In this document: one piece after another, positions 8,796-17,413 of the stretch | Layout: each line of letters begins with the position of its first letter | Numbering within the stretch: position 1 is the stretch's first letter | From: Bacilli bacterium | Lineage (GTDB): Bacteria; Bacillota_I; Bacilli_A; RFN20; CAG-826 | Assembly (NCBI GenBank): GCA_024408565.1 | Contig: JAKSUW010000008.1 | Coordinates: 1-37,901 of the forward strand | Length of the DNA: 37,901 bases | Reading direction: 5' to 3' | Translations under genes and position numbers: made by a program | The notes under the pieces: generated by a model | The model's input: the letters and a program-made list of their open reading frames with translations, nothing else | Told to the model about the DNA's origin: nothing | Database searches by the model: none

Positions 8796-8863
8796 TGATT
8801 TATAATTATAAATCAAAAAGATATTCGCTTAAAATAAAATATTAATATTAACACGCGTACGCG
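8796..8863. repeat. Three perfect palindromes between mnmA and alaS
   Basis: The 100-base gap contains a 20-bp perfect palindrome (8796-8815, arms TGATTTATAA/TTATAAATCA), a 12-bp one (8838-8849, AATATTAATATT) and a 10-bp GC-rich one (8854-8863, CGCGTACGCG) immediately after the mnmA stop. None is followed by a good T-run. The first lies upstream of the alaS promoter and could be an operator; the last two may slow or end mnmA transcription. Confidence 0.5.
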
Positions 8864-8864
8864 A

Positions 8865-10001
8865 TTATAAATCAAGTCTTTTTTGGTTAAAATAAACAGC
8901 GGAGATGGTTCCTCCACCAATCATGACGCCACTTGGTGTATAAAAAACGGCCGCTTGACCAGTCGCCACCGCTTTTGCTAATTTAGGTACTGTTACTTCT
9001 AACTTATCTTTGCCAATTAGTTTAATCGTTGATGGATAATCTTTTTCCCGGTAACGGAATTTACTTCCAACCTTCATATTGTCGCTTATTGGATAAACTA
9101 AATTTAGATGCGTCACAATAATCCGGTTACTCATAATTAACGATGTATCGTTACCTTTGGTGACATAGACGACATTTTTCTTAACATCCTTTTTAACCAC
9201 GATCCAACCTTCCGCGGTTTCGCCAGAAATCCCGCCAATACCTAAGCCCTTTCGTTGGCCAATCGTGTAATAAAAGGCGCCATGATGATGTCCAACGACA
9301 CGGTTATTTTTAATATCAATGATCTTGCCTTCTTTCGCAGGAATATAGTTATTTAAGAATTCCCGGAAATGCCGTTCACCAATAAAACACACGCCAGTTG
9401 AGTCTTTTTTATTAGCGATGTTTAATTTTAATTTCCGCGCAATCTTTCGGACTTCCGTTTTATCAATATCGCCTAATGGAAATAAACACGCTTTAATTTG
9501 TGCTTCGTTAATTTGGCTTAAGAAATAAGTTTGATCTTTGTTACTATCAAAGGCCTTCGCTAAATAGTAATGTTCACCACGTTTGATGCGTTTAGCGTAA
9601 TGGCCCATCGCAATTAAAGGGAAACCATTTTTCTTCGCGTATTTTAAGAACGAATCAAACTTAATGTATTTATTACATAAAATATCAGGATTAGGTGTTC
9701 TACCTTCTTGATATTCTTTTAAGAAATAACTAAATACATAATCCCAATACTCTTTAATAAAATCCACGCGGAGTAATTTGATTTTTAAAATCTTCGCCGC
9801 TTTGAGGGCGTCTTGATAATCAACTTCTTGGGGACATTGATTGTTATTAACGGTGGGATTACCAAGGTAATCGTTATTGGCTAAAGCGTCCCAATTACGC
9901 ATAAAACAACCAACGACTTCGTAGCCTTGTTTTTTTAATAAATAGGCGGCGACCGCACTATCAACGCCACCTGAAAAACCAACTAGGACTTTCTTTTTCA
10001 T
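8865..10001 (-). CDS. mnmA: tRNA-specific 2-thiouridylase MnmA
   Basis: MnmA puts sulfur on U34 of the tRNAs for Lys, Glu and Gln. The 378-residue protein has the ATP PP-loop SGGVDS (10-15) and the two catalytic cysteines in NPDILCNK (Cys109) and TGVCFIG (Cys205). The GMRNW-type region is present as CFMRNWD, followed by the C-terminal beta domains (YTIGQRKGLGIGG). It overlaps dtd by four bases (ATGA), forming a two-gene tRNA-maintenance operon. The cysteine desulfurase that would feed it is not in this window. Confidence 0.96.
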   Translation of the reverse strand: MKKKVLVGFSGGVDSAVAAYLLKKQGYEVVGCFMRNWDALANNDYLGNPTVNNNQCPQEVDYQDALKAAKILKIKLLRVDFIKEYWDYVFSYFLKEYQEGRTPNPDILCNKYIKFDSFLKYAKKNGFPLIAMGHYAKRIKRGEHYYLAKAFDSNKDQTYFLSQINEAQIKACLFPLGDIDKTEVRKIARKLKLNIANKKDSTGVCFIGERHFREFLNNYIPAKEGKIIDIKNNRVVGHHHGAFYYTIGQRKGLGIGGISGETAEGWIVVKKDVKKNVVYVTKGNDTSLIMSNRIIVTHLNLVYPISDNMKVGSKFRYREKDYPSTIKLIGKDKLEVTVPKLAKAVATGQAAVFYTPSGVMIGGGTISAVYFNQKRLDL

Positions 10002-10453
10002 TTCACAATGTCCTTACTATCAAGGAGGCTAGTAAACGGACCATCATTCACTAATGTAACTTGCATATCTGCGCCAAAAACACCGGTCTTAACGCCCTTT
10101 TTAAATTTACTATTTAAATTTTTAATAAATTCTTGGTAAAGTGGTTCACTTACGGGTCCTGGTAAGGCGTCGACAAAGCTTGGTCGCCGCCCTTCCTTAA
10201 AATTCGCATAGAGAGTAAATTGTGAGACGACAAGAATCTCACCATCAATATCGTTAATCGATAAATTGGTTTTTCCGTTCGCATCATTAAACACCCGGAT
10301 GGCTAAAAGCTTATCCGCCATTTTGTTAATGATGTTAGAGTCATCGCCTTGAGTAAAACCAACCAAAACTAAAAAGCCCCGTTTAATGCTTGAATATTCT
10401 TGTTTATTTATATTAACGCTCGCGTGCGAGACGTTTTGCACCACTAATTTCAT
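9998..10453 (-). CDS. dtd: D-aminoacyl-tRNA deacylase
   Basis: Dtd removes D-amino acids (and glycine from tRNA-Ala) from tRNAs. The 151-residue length is typical. The two active-site motifs are SQFTL (77-81) and NDGPFT (136-141); the second usually reads NxGPVT, so Phe for Val is a mild variation. The ATG at 10453 has a GAGG-type SD and its own -10 box (10474-10479). It overlaps mnmA, linking proofreading and wobble-base modification. Confidence 0.95.
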   Translation of the reverse strand: MKLVVQNVSHASVNINKQEYSSIKRGFLVLVGFTQGDDSNIINKMADKLLAIRVFNDANGKTNLSINDIDGEILVVSQFTLYANFKEGRRPSFVDALPGPVSEPLYQEFIKNLNSKFKKGVKTGVFGADMQVTLVNDGPFTSLLDSKDIVK

Positions 10454-10473
10454 TATTTAATTACCTCGTAATC

Positions 10474-10479
10474 ATTATA
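10474..10479 (-). promoter_or_regulatory. Probable -10 box for dtd-mnmA
   Basis: TATAAT on the minus strand, just past the stop codon of the upstream permease gene, 20 bases before the dtd ATG with a GAGG-type SD between them. No clear -35 box. Confidence 0.45.
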
Positions 10480-10481
10480 AC

Positions 10482-12365
10482 TTATTCAAGAACTTTAAGT
10501 GATTCGTTCATGTCGGTTTTAATAATTTTACGGCGTAATAAGAAAGTCGCTAAGACCGCGAATAAACAGGTCACAACGGGCGCTAATAGATAAGTCCACC
10601 AATTAACAAATTTAAAAGCGAGAATCGGTGCATCAATGTAGTGATAAACAAACGCCATAAAACCCACTCCAGCGGGTAGACCAAGAATTGCCCCCATAAT
10701 CGTTAAAATATAAATTTCGCGGAAGACATAACCAGTCACTTCTTGATCAGTGTAACCGGAGACCATGAGAGTGGCTATCTCTCGCGTGCGCTCGCTAATA
10801 TTAATGTTGGTGATATTATAGACCACTAAAGCACACAAAGCTCCTGAGAAAACGATTAAGATTAATGAGATAAAAAATAAGGCGTCGAGTCCTTTATCGC
10901 GATTCGCAATTGTGCAATCAAGCAAGCTAAAGGACGCGTAGACTAAAATGGTTGAAGCCACAATTGATAAAACGGTCATTAATAGGCGTGCTTTAAACAA
11001 GAACACATTCCGCCAGGTGGACTTAAATTTAAAGGACATTTTATTCCATAATTTTTTGCATCTTTCTAGAAGAATCATCTTCCCCACTTTAGGTGCTTTA
11101 TGGGTTAAAAGTTCTACCGGTTTAGCGTCCGCCATTTTGATACTTTTAATTAAAATTAAAGTTAAAGAACTAACTAAGACAATCCCGGCCATGATAAAGA
11201 AGAAGGACCCGACCACCGGAAAGGTAATCGCCTTCATCGCATATTGAATCGTAAAGGCGTTAATAATAACCGACGTGACTAAACGGGCGGGGGCAACACT
11301 TATCGCAATCCCAATAATGCCTGCCACTAAACCAAAGATGACAAAACGCATCCCAATGGCTAAATTAGAATAACCGAGTGTCTTTAAAGTCGCCGTTGAA
11401 CTTCTTTGTTCATCAAGCAAACGCGACATTGTGGAATAGATAACTAAGATAGCAATAAGAATGAAGAAGATAATAAAGATTAATGCGATGTTACCAACCT
11501 TCGCGGCGTAAGAATTAAGCGAATAAAGACTAAAGTTTTCGTAGAGTGATAGAACCTTAGCTTGGGACGTTTTTACGCTCCCTAATTCTTCAATCTTGCT
11601 ACGTGTCGCTTTAATCTGTGATTCATATTTATTACTATAACCTTTAAACGTTTTACGAATTGGATCAGTTAGTTTGATATTGAGCGCGCCAGTAAGGCTC
11701 TTCAATGTAGGATCAACGTTTTCGTCAATGTATTTAATGTCGTAATAAAATACATCGTCTATTTGCTGATTTTTACCAGTCTCTACATAATCGCTTGGGT
11801 CGTTTCGCATCGCAACCATTGTTGGGTTTTTAACAATGCCAACTACCGTTGCACTAATAGTACCAATCGGTACATCGTAAAACCAAGCTTCATAACTAAT
11901 GTCCTCATTAAGCCGGTGATTAATAATGTCGACCGTTTCACGTTCGACAACAATTTCGTTAGCGGATGTTGGTAGATGACCAGCAAGCAAAGTTAAGTGA
12001 TCAAGTGAATTTTCGTTAGAAAAATCACGATAAATAATCCGTTTGGCAAATCGATCAGTATTTATCCGCTTATCCGGAGAATCAAAAGTGTAAAATAAAT
12101 CAGTTTTTGCAACATCTAAATTTCCTTTTTCTTTATCAATCTCATTCTTTATGTCTTCTATCCCATAACCCCGAATGACAAAGTCATGGATCTCGTCTTC
12201 ATGATAAGAAGCATTAATGCTTTTTTTAATATCAGTTTCAACATCACCTAAACCCGAATCAAGGGCGACGGTAACGACAAAAATAGCGGCAATCGAGAGA
12301 AGCCGCACAATGTGTTTTTTAAATAACCGCGCTGTGGATTTTAAATACGCTTTCTTAATTACCAT
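10482..12365 (-). CDS. FtsX-like ABC permease (MacB/LolC type)
   Basis: A 627-residue permease. One membrane segment lies near residues 19-38, then a long extracellular domain to about 285, three segments in about 290-410, and a second FtsX-like block of membrane segments from about 460 to 610. Family members work in mechanotransmission: with a LolD-like ATPase they move lipids, peptides or drugs or activate partners outside the membrane. The start at 12365 overlaps the ATPase stop and has GAGGA upstream, so the two are coupled. It is shorter than the very large clostridial relatives of this type but has both transmembrane blocks. Confidence 0.88.
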   Translation of the reverse strand: MVIKKAYLKSTARLFKKHIVRLLSIAAIFVVTVALDSGLGDVETDIKKSINASYHEDEIHDFVIRGYGIEDIKNEIDKEKGNLDVAKTDLFYTFDSPDKRINTDRFAKRIIYRDFSNENSLDHLTLLAGHLPTSANEIVVERETVDIINHRLNEDISYEAWFYDVPIGTISATVVGIVKNPTMVAMRNDPSDYVETGKNQQIDDVFYYDIKYIDENVDPTLKSLTGALNIKLTDPIRKTFKGYSNKYESQIKATRSKIEELGSVKTSQAKVLSLYENFSLYSLNSYAAKVGNIALIFIIFFILIAILVIYSTMSRLLDEQRSSTATLKTLGYSNLAIGMRFVIFGLVAGIIGIAISVAPARLVTSVIINAFTIQYAMKAITFPVVGSFFFIMAGIVLVSSLTLILIKSIKMADAKPVELLTHKAPKVGKMILLERCKKLWNKMSFKFKSTWRNVFLFKARLLMTVLSIVASTILVYASFSLLDCTIANRDKGLDALFFISLILIVFSGALCALVVYNITNINISERTREIATLMVSGYTDQEVTGYVFREIYILTIMGAILGLPAGVGFMAFVYHYIDAPILAFKFVNWWTYLLAPVVTCLFAVLATFLLRRKIIKTDMNESLKVLE

Positions 12366-13060
12366 TCAATGTCCTCGATAGGGATTGGCTTTTTATTCAC
12401 AACGTTACTCACAATTTCGCCATTTTTAATTTCGATGACGCGGTCCGCCATCGCTTTTAAGGCACCGTTATGGGTAACCACAATGACTAATTTTTTCATC
12501 CGCCGGGAAATATTATGCAGTGTCCGTAAAATTCTTTTACCAGTCGCATAGTCTAACGCCCCAGTTGGTTCATCACAAAGAAGCACTTTGGGATTTTTTG
12601 CAATCGCCCGTGCAATACTTACGCGTTGTTGTTCACCACCACTTAATTGGGCAGGAAAATGTTTCATCCGCTCTTTTAGACCGACCACTTCCAAAACTTC
12701 TTTTGGATTAATTGCGTTGGGCGTAATCTCTGCGGCTAATTCAAGATTCTCTAAAGCGTTTAAATTCGGCATTAAATTATAGAATTGAAAAACAAAACCG
12801 ATGTCATAACGCCGGAGCATAGTTAATTCTTTTTTACTAAATTTCGTGACTTCTTTTTTATCTAGGATAATGCTTCCACTCGTGGCTAAATCCATGCCAC
12901 CTAATAAATTAAGTAAAGTAGTTTTGCCCGCCCCAGAAGGACCGACAATCACCACAAATTCGCCATTTTTAAGTGAGAAATTAACATTGTTAAGCGCACG
13001 AAAACTGCCCGCTTGAGAGTGGTATTCTTTCACGACATTTTTTAATTCTAAGAAAGCCAT
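12359..13060 (-). CDS. ABC transporter ATP-binding protein, MacB/LolD type
   Basis: A 233-residue ATPase starting [14 protein letters not shown]. Walker A is GPSGAGKTT, the Q-loop is [10 protein letters not shown] (a LolD/MacB hallmark), the signature is LSGGEQQR, Walker B is [11 protein letters not shown], and the switch His is in VTHN. All catalytic residues are intact. I chose the ATG at 13060; a longer frame reaches 13114 but runs across the promoter and the preceding hairpin. The -10 box ends 10 bases upstream with no SD, another near-leaderless start. It pairs with the FtsX-like permease downstream (7-base overlap). Confidence 0.93.
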   Translation of the reverse strand: MAFLELKNVVKEYHSQAGSFRALNNVNFSLKNGEFVVIVGPSGAGKTTLLNLLGGMDLATSGSIILDKKEVTKFSKKELTMLRRYDIGFVFQFYNLMPNLNALENLELAAEITPNAINPKEVLEVVGLKERMKHFPAQLSGGEQQRVSIARAIAKNPKVLLCDEPTGALDYATGKRILRTLHNISRRMKKLVIVVTHNGALKAMADRVIEIKNGEIVSNVVNKKPIPIEDIEW

Positions 13061-13063
13061 GGT

Positions 13064-13089
13064 AAAAAAGATAATAGCATAAGTGCTAT
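13064..13089 (-). terminator. Terminator-like hairpin after the phosphatase lipoprotein gene
   Basis: Minus strand ATAGCA-CTTA-TGCTAT (13074-13089) is followed by TATCTTTTTT. It would end the upstream lipoprotein transcript. Its downstream arm and tail overlap the -10 box of the ABC ATPase gene. Confidence 0.55.
13071..13079 (-). promoter_or_regulatory. Extended -10 promoter of the MacB-type ABC operon
   Basis: TGCTATTAT on the minus strand; the -10 box (13071-13076) ends 10 bases before the ATG at 13060. It is embedded in the 3' arm of a terminator-like hairpin. Confidence 0.6.
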
Positions 13090-13110
13090 ATAAGTGAGTA
13101 ACTTTTCTTA

Positions 13111-14475
13111 TCAATGAGTTTCTTTAAGCCAATCTTTAATTGCCTTAATATCGTCTTTACTTACCTTAGCAACATTTATCAAATATTCTTCAGCGCATTC
13201 CGGTAATGTTTTATGATCATGTTCGAGTTTCTCTTCAAAGCTTTTTTTGGCATCGAAAGTGTACCAGTCAATCTTACTTAATTCGGCTAATGGATCTACT
13301 CCTTCGCCACAACACAATAGACTATATAAGTCGCGATAAGCACCAATATCCGCTAACGCTTTGTATTTTTCTTCATCCTCTTCTTTGACGTTATAGTAAT
13401 TATAAAAAGTTAACATAAAATCCTTTTTAATCGTCTCGGCACCAACGCCCATTAGTGCTTCAAGAATCATCAGAATAAAGCCAGTCCGATCCTTTCCTTC
13501 GTTACAGTGAATGTAAGCCGGTATCCTACTCGAACCTTTACCTAATCTTGCTCGGGCCGCTAGATATTTAAAAACATCTCCAACCGCTAAAGCGTCCTTG
13601 CCTTCAACTTTATTGTTAAAGAAATCGGCACCTAAATTGACTGCGCAAAACGCTTTCTTTGCGATATCGGTCTCATTGATTGTTTTATATAATGTCACGG
13701 TCGTCGAATCATAAAAGAACATATCCATCCGTTTTTTATGTTCTTTCATAAAATTATCAAGTTTCTCACCAACGTTACATAAAGACACTTCGCTCATCGG
13801 TGTATCAAGATTTTCTTTTTGAATCTTTTGGTATAAAAGAATGTCAGTGACAACATCACGGTCACCCGGATTATCTTTTGCGTCGAACGGCGAAGATCCG
13901 CGATACAATATGCCTTTATCAATTTTGTCTTCAATCCCTTTGATTTCGGTTACATCACGAAAATTCGCGTAGCGGCGATTAGTAAGATCGCGGTCTTGCG
14001 TTTCCTCATAAATATCGTCATAGGTTAAACGCTGGGGAACGCTCACAAGTTCTCGTCTTTCTTTAAATCCGGCTTTCTTTTTCATTGCGAAAACAACTTT
14101 TTTTCCGACTAACTGTTCACCAAGTTCTTTGGTTGGATTAATCGAGAAGTTCAATTCAAAATATTCGTTGGCGCCTTCATAGTTACATAGACAAGGCGCG
14201 AAGTAACCAGTCTCGTTAAAATTCTTCACAAACGCGGTATTAAAGACGGCGTCTTTTCCATGCCCGTCAACGTCTTTAATCGTGACATCGATTAAATCGT
14301 CATATTCATAACCGGCGGAAATAAAATCGTTACAAGTAACATTAAAATCAACATTACCAAATGCGGGATTACTCACGCTCCGCACGGTAGTTTTAAAAGT
14401 ATCATTCGCGCAGCTTGATAAAGAAAACGCTAAGGGAATAAGGAAAGCCAAGCAAGTTTTCTTGATACTGCGCAT
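13111..14475 (-). CDS. Secreted lipoprotein with protein-tyrosine-phosphatase domain
   Basis: The 454-residue protein starts with a basic, hydrophobic signal peptide ending in a lipobox (LSSC, Cys22), so it should be anchored outside the cell membrane. Residues about 30-150 form a beta-rich domain I do not recognise. The region from about 165 resembles Y_phosphatase3-like enzymes: NFRDV, then GILYRGSSP, then the P-loop HCNEGKDRTG with nucleophile Cys324 and Arg330. These act on phosphotyrosine, phosphoinositides or other phosphoesters; the target here is unknown. The stop is followed by a hairpin that may separate it from the ABC operon. It begins 7 bases after guaB, with no obvious SD and a possible TATAAG -10 box overlapping the guaB end. 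Confidence 0.85.
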   Translation of the reverse strand: MRSIKKTCLAFLIPLAFSLSSCANDTFKTTVRSVSNPAFGNVDFNVTCNDFISAGYEYDDLIDVTIKDVDGHGKDAVFNTAFVKNFNETGYFAPCLCNYEGANEYFELNFSINPTKELGEQLVGKKVVFAMKKKAGFKERRELVSVPQRLTYDDIYEETQDRDLTNRRYANFRDVTEIKGIEDKIDKGILYRGSSPFDAKDNPGDRDVVTDILLYQKIQKENLDTPMSEVSLCNVGEKLDNFMKEHKKRMDMFFYDSTTVTLYKTINETDIAKKAFCAVNLGADFFNNKVEGKDALAVGDVFKYLAARARLGKGSSRIPAYIHCNEGKDRTGFILMILEALMGVGAETIKKDFMLTFYNYYNVKEEDEEKYKALADIGAYRDLYSLLCCGEGVDPLAELSKIDWYTFDAKKSFEEKLEHDHKTLPECAEEYLINVAKVSKDDIKAIKDWLKETH

Positions 14476-14482
14476 ACGTTAA

Positions 14483-15982
14483 TTACTTATAGTCCGTTTT
14501 ATTCTTTTGAATGACGTCGTGGGCTCCGCCTTCCACAATCGCGGTGGCACTCACTAGTGTTAAGGTCGCTTTCTTTTGTAATTCTTTAATTGTTAAAGCA
14601 CCACAATTACACATCGTGGACTTTACTTTTTCTAGGGTCCGGCGAACGTTATCTTTTAAAGCGCCAGCGTAAGGCACATAAGAGTCAACGCCTTCTTCAA
14701 ATTTTAGGGTTGCCTCTCCGCCTAAATCATACCGTTGCCAGTTGCGGGCTCTTGCGCTTCCTTCGCCCCAATATTCTTTATAGAAAGTACCATTGATATT
14801 CACTTTACTACTCGGTGATTCATCAAAGCGCGCGAAGTAGCGACCAAGCATGACAAAATCGGCGCCCATCGCTAAAGCTAAGGTGATGTGGTGATCTAAA
14901 ACAATGCCACCATCACTACAAATTGGAATATAAATACCGGTTTTCTTATAATAAGCGTCCCGGGCTTTAGCAACTTCAATGACCGCGGTTGCTTGTCCAC
15001 GACCGATGCCTTTAGTTTCACGAGTGATACAAATCGAACCACCGCCAATCCCGATTTTGACAAAATCGGCACCTGCGTCGGCTAAGAAACGGAAACCATC
15101 GCCATCGACGACATTACCCGCTCCAACCGGAATCTTTGGATAATGCTTTTTAATCCATTGTAAGGTTTTCTTTTGGTATTCGGTAAAGCCTTCGCTACTA
15201 TCGATGCAAAGAATATCGACCCCGGCTTTGACCAGCGCTGGTACGCGCTCCTCGTAGTCACGGGTGTTAATGCCAGCTCCCACGATGTAACGCTTATGGG
15301 CGTCAAGATTTTCGTTTGGATTCTTTTTGTGTTCATCGTAGTCTTTCCGGAAAATTAAATATTTTAAGCGACCAGCTTTATCAAGCACCGGCAATTGATT
15401 AATTTTGTGTTCCCAGATGATATCGTTCGCTTTTGATAGGCTAATGCCATCATGCCCTACCACTAATTTATTCGCTGGGGTCATAAATGATTTAACGGGT
15501 GTCGATAATTTCATCTTATCAATCCGATAATCGCGACTAGTAATAAGACCAACTAATTTACCATTACTGGTGCCATCACTAGTGACCGCAATGGTCGAGT
15601 GACCAGTTTTCGTTTTTAAATTCACAACATCTTCTAAAGTCGAAGTTGCTTTTAAATTAGAATCGCTTGGCACAAAGCCCGCTTTATAGGTTTTAACGTT
15701 TTTCACCATGCGTGCTTCGTTTTCGATTGATTGCGCACCAAAGATAAAGGAGATGCCACCTTCTTTTGCTAAAGCAATCGCGAGTGTATCGCCACTCACT
15801 GACTGCATGATGGCGCTTGTCATTGGGATGTTCATCGTAATTTTTGGCTCTTCACCTTTCTTAAAGCGTGTCACCGGTGTCACAAGTGAAACATTGCTGG
15901 GAATATTTTTCTCATCGCTATAAGAGGGGATGAGCAAATATTCATTGAAGGTGTGTGCTGGTTCGTTAATGATTTTAGCCAT
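14483..15982 (-). CDS. guaB: IMP dehydrogenase (Tritrichomonas-like type)
   Basis: IMPDH oxidises IMP to XMP, the committed step to GMP. The 499-residue protein has the TIM-barrel core with two CBS domains between about residues 105 and 225. The catalytic loop is [11 protein letters not shown] with Cys318 (the usual bacterial form is GIGPGSICTTR). The flap reads [15 protein letters not shown], where typical bacterial enzymes have a GMGS flap. The N-terminus ([14 protein letters not shown]) and C-terminus ([12 protein letters not shown] and VEGGAHDVI) match my recollection of the Tritrichomonas foetus enzyme. The start at 15982 has AAAGGAG. It lies downstream of rubrerythrin and its terminator; no separate promoter is obvious. 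Confidence 0.95.
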   Translation of the reverse strand: MAKIINEPAHTFNEYLLIPSYSDEKNIPSNVSLVTPVTRFKKGEEPKITMNIPMTSAIMQSVSGDTLAIALAKEGGISFIFGAQSIENEARMVKNVKTYKAGFVPSDSNLKATSTLEDVVNLKTKTGHSTIAVTSDGTSNGKLVGLITSRDYRIDKMKLSTPVKSFMTPANKLVVGHDGISLSKANDIIWEHKINQLPVLDKAGRLKYLIFRKDYDEHKKNPNENLDAHKRYIVGAGINTRDYEERVPALVKAGVDILCIDSSEGFTEYQKKTLQWIKKHYPKIPVGAGNVVDGDGFRFLADAGADFVKIGIGGGSICITRETKGIGRGQATAVIEVAKARDAYYKKTGIYIPICSDGGIVLDHHITLALAMGADFVMLGRYFARFDESPSSKVNINGTFYKEYWGEGSARARNWQRYDLGGEATLKFEEGVDSYVPYAGALKDNVRRTLEKVKSTMCNCGALTIKELQKKATLTLVSATAIVEGGAHDVIQKNKTDYK

Positions 15983-16006
15983 ATGTTTATCTCCTTTTTT
16001 TATAAG

Positions 16007-16026
16007 AAAAACGCCCCGAAGGGCGT
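16007..16026 (-). terminator. Rubrerythrin terminator with UUCG loop
   Basis: Minus strand ACGCCC-TTCG-GGGCGT then TTTTCTT. A six-pair GC-rich stem with a very stable UUCG tetraloop and T-rich tail, 10 bases past the rubrerythrin stop. It stands in front of guaB, which may depend on read-through or on a weak TATAAA nearby. Confidence 0.85.
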
Positions 16027-16036
16027 AAAACTTTCT

Positions 16037-16576
16037 TTAGTAATTAACCGCGCGAAGTTCGAAGTAAGATTGCGGATGGCGGCAGACGGGGCACATCTTG
16101 GGCGCCTCTTTACCGACATGGATATGTCCGCAGTTGCGGCACTTCCAGACCACAACGTCCGGAGCCACAAACACTTTATTCGTTTTTAAGTTATCAAGTA
16201 ACTTCCGGTATCTTTCTTCGTGGGCTTTTTCGATTTTGGCGACGCCTTCAAATTGAGCGGCGATTTCGTTAAAGCCTTCTTGGCGAGCCGTCTCGGCGAA
16301 TTCTTTATACATGGAAGTCCATTCTTCGTTTTCACCATTCGCCGCATCAAGTAAATTATCGGCGGTGGTTGGAATATCATTATTGTGTAAATGCTTAAAC
16401 CAGAGTTTCGCGTGCTCTTTTTCGTTTTCGGCGGTCTCTAAGAAAATCGCCGCAATTTGTTCATAGCCTTCTTTCTTGGCTTTACTCGCATAATAAGTGT
16501 ACTTATTACGGGCTTGCGATTCGCCGGCAAACGCGAAAGCTAAATTCTTAGCCGTTTGACTGTTTTTTAAATCCAT
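16037..16576 (-). CDS. rbr: Rubrerythrin
   Basis: A 179-residue non-heme iron peroxidase of anaerobes that reduces hydrogen peroxide to water. The N-terminal four-helix bundle carries the diiron glutamates in [25 protein letters not shown] and [11 protein letters not shown]. The C-terminal rubredoxin-like domain has two cysteine pairs, WKCRNCGH and MCPVC. The ATG at 16576 has AGGAG and the gene has its own consensus promoter (16597-16626) and a strong terminator, so it is likely a single-gene unit. It supports an anaerobic lifestyle with some oxygen exposure. Confidence 0.96.
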   Translation of the reverse strand: MDLKNSQTAKNLAFAFAGESQARNKYTYYASKAKKEGYEQIAAIFLETAENEKEHAKLWFKHLHNNDIPTTADNLLDAANGENEEWTSMYKEFAETARQEGFNEIAAQFEGVAKIEKAHEERYRKLLDNLKTNKVFVAPDVVVWKCRNCGHIHVGKEAPKMCPVCRHPQSYFELRAVNY

Positions 16577-16596
16577 AAAAATCTCCTAATGTAAGT

Positions 16597-16626
16597 ATTA
16601 TAAACTTTTAATTTTCTCCGTGTCAG
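16597..16626 (-). promoter_or_regulatory. Rubrerythrin promoter inside the upstream gene's end
   Basis: Minus strand CTGACA (16621-16626), 18-base spacer, TATAAT (16597-16602). Both boxes lie in or at the end of the acyltransferase gene, whose stop codon overlaps the -10 box. Confidence 0.7.
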
Positions 16627-17413
16627 TTTTTTGCACATATTGAATAAATTGATAACTATGATACTCCGTGACCGCTTGTTTCATTAGGCGGTACGCCTCG
16701 TCACGAAGATAGTTTTGGTTTTCTTTCACCTCAACGTTATCTTTTGGATAGATTGGATTAGAAACCACTAAAGTGATGTAAGGATGTTTACGCGGATTTT
16801 TTCTTGCCCGGTAGACTACCGTTGAAGTAATAATGGGTTTATGAAGCATTGCGGGTAACATAAAACCAGTATTCGTAAATGGACGAATGTCGTTATAATA
16901 CGGCCAAACATGTGCCTCTGGTAGCACGATCACGAAACGATTTTTCTCAATATAATACTTATTCGCATCAAAGAACTTTTTCGTTTGGAAAAGATTATTA
17001 GGAGTAGGTAAACAACCAAGCATACTCACTAAAGTGTTGAGGCCTTTAAGTGAATAAACATCGTTACTTGCAACGATATGACCGCGACGCGTTGGCACAA
17101 GCATCACCTGGTTAAGAAGAGCGTCAATAATATCTTGGGAGTGATTGCCGTAGATAAAAAAGCCGGTATGTTTAAGCTTTTTAACTGCGCTCTTATTAAT
17201 GACTTTCACATGATATTTAATTTTTACAATCAAATAAAAAAGCGGAACCGCAATCACGTGATAAATAAAACTCGCTACCAAACGATAAAGCCAATTCGTG
17301 TGAACATATTTAAATTCATCACTCACTTTAAAAGGTTTAGTCGGATTGTTCGCAAAATCATCCGTCAAGGGATCAGAATAATAAATAACTTTTTTATCTT
17401 TGTTTTTGATCAT
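16598..17413 (-). CDS. Divergent PlsC-like lysophospholipid acyltransferase
   Basis: A 271-residue protein with hydrophobic segments at about 40-66. The active-site region reads GNHSQDIIDALL: His91 is followed by Asp at +3 and +6 rather than the usual HX4D spacing. The second motif is PEAHVWPY (165-172) where PlsC enzymes have FPEGTR. From memory, this variant matches a Firmicutes acyltransferase group often found beside a family 4 glycosyltransferase. It probably acylates a lysophospholipid or glycolipid. I chose the ATG at 17413 over a TTG at 17428; it overlaps the glycosyltransferase gene by 20 bases, with a weak GAAG SD. The two genes probably serve one lipid product. Confidence 0.8.
   Translation of the reverse strand: MIKNKDKKVIYYSDPLTDDFANNPTKPFKVSDEFKYVHTNWLYRLVASFIYHVIAVPLFYLIVKIKYHVKVINKSAVKKLKHTGFFIYGNHSQDIIDALLNQVMLVPTRRGHIVASNDVYSLKGLNTLVSMLGCLPTPNNLFQTKKFFDANKYYIEKNRFVIVLPEAHVWPYYNDIRPFTNTGFMLPAMLHKPIITSTVVYRARKNPRKHPYITLVVSNPIYPKDNVEVKENQNYLRDEAYRLMKQAVTEYHSYQFIQYVQKTDTEKIKSL

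Noticed and set aside
8746-8864. A T-box leader upstream of alaS
   Set aside because: The promoter is only 10 bases from the start codon, leaving no transcribed leader; the palindromes lie upstream of the promoter.
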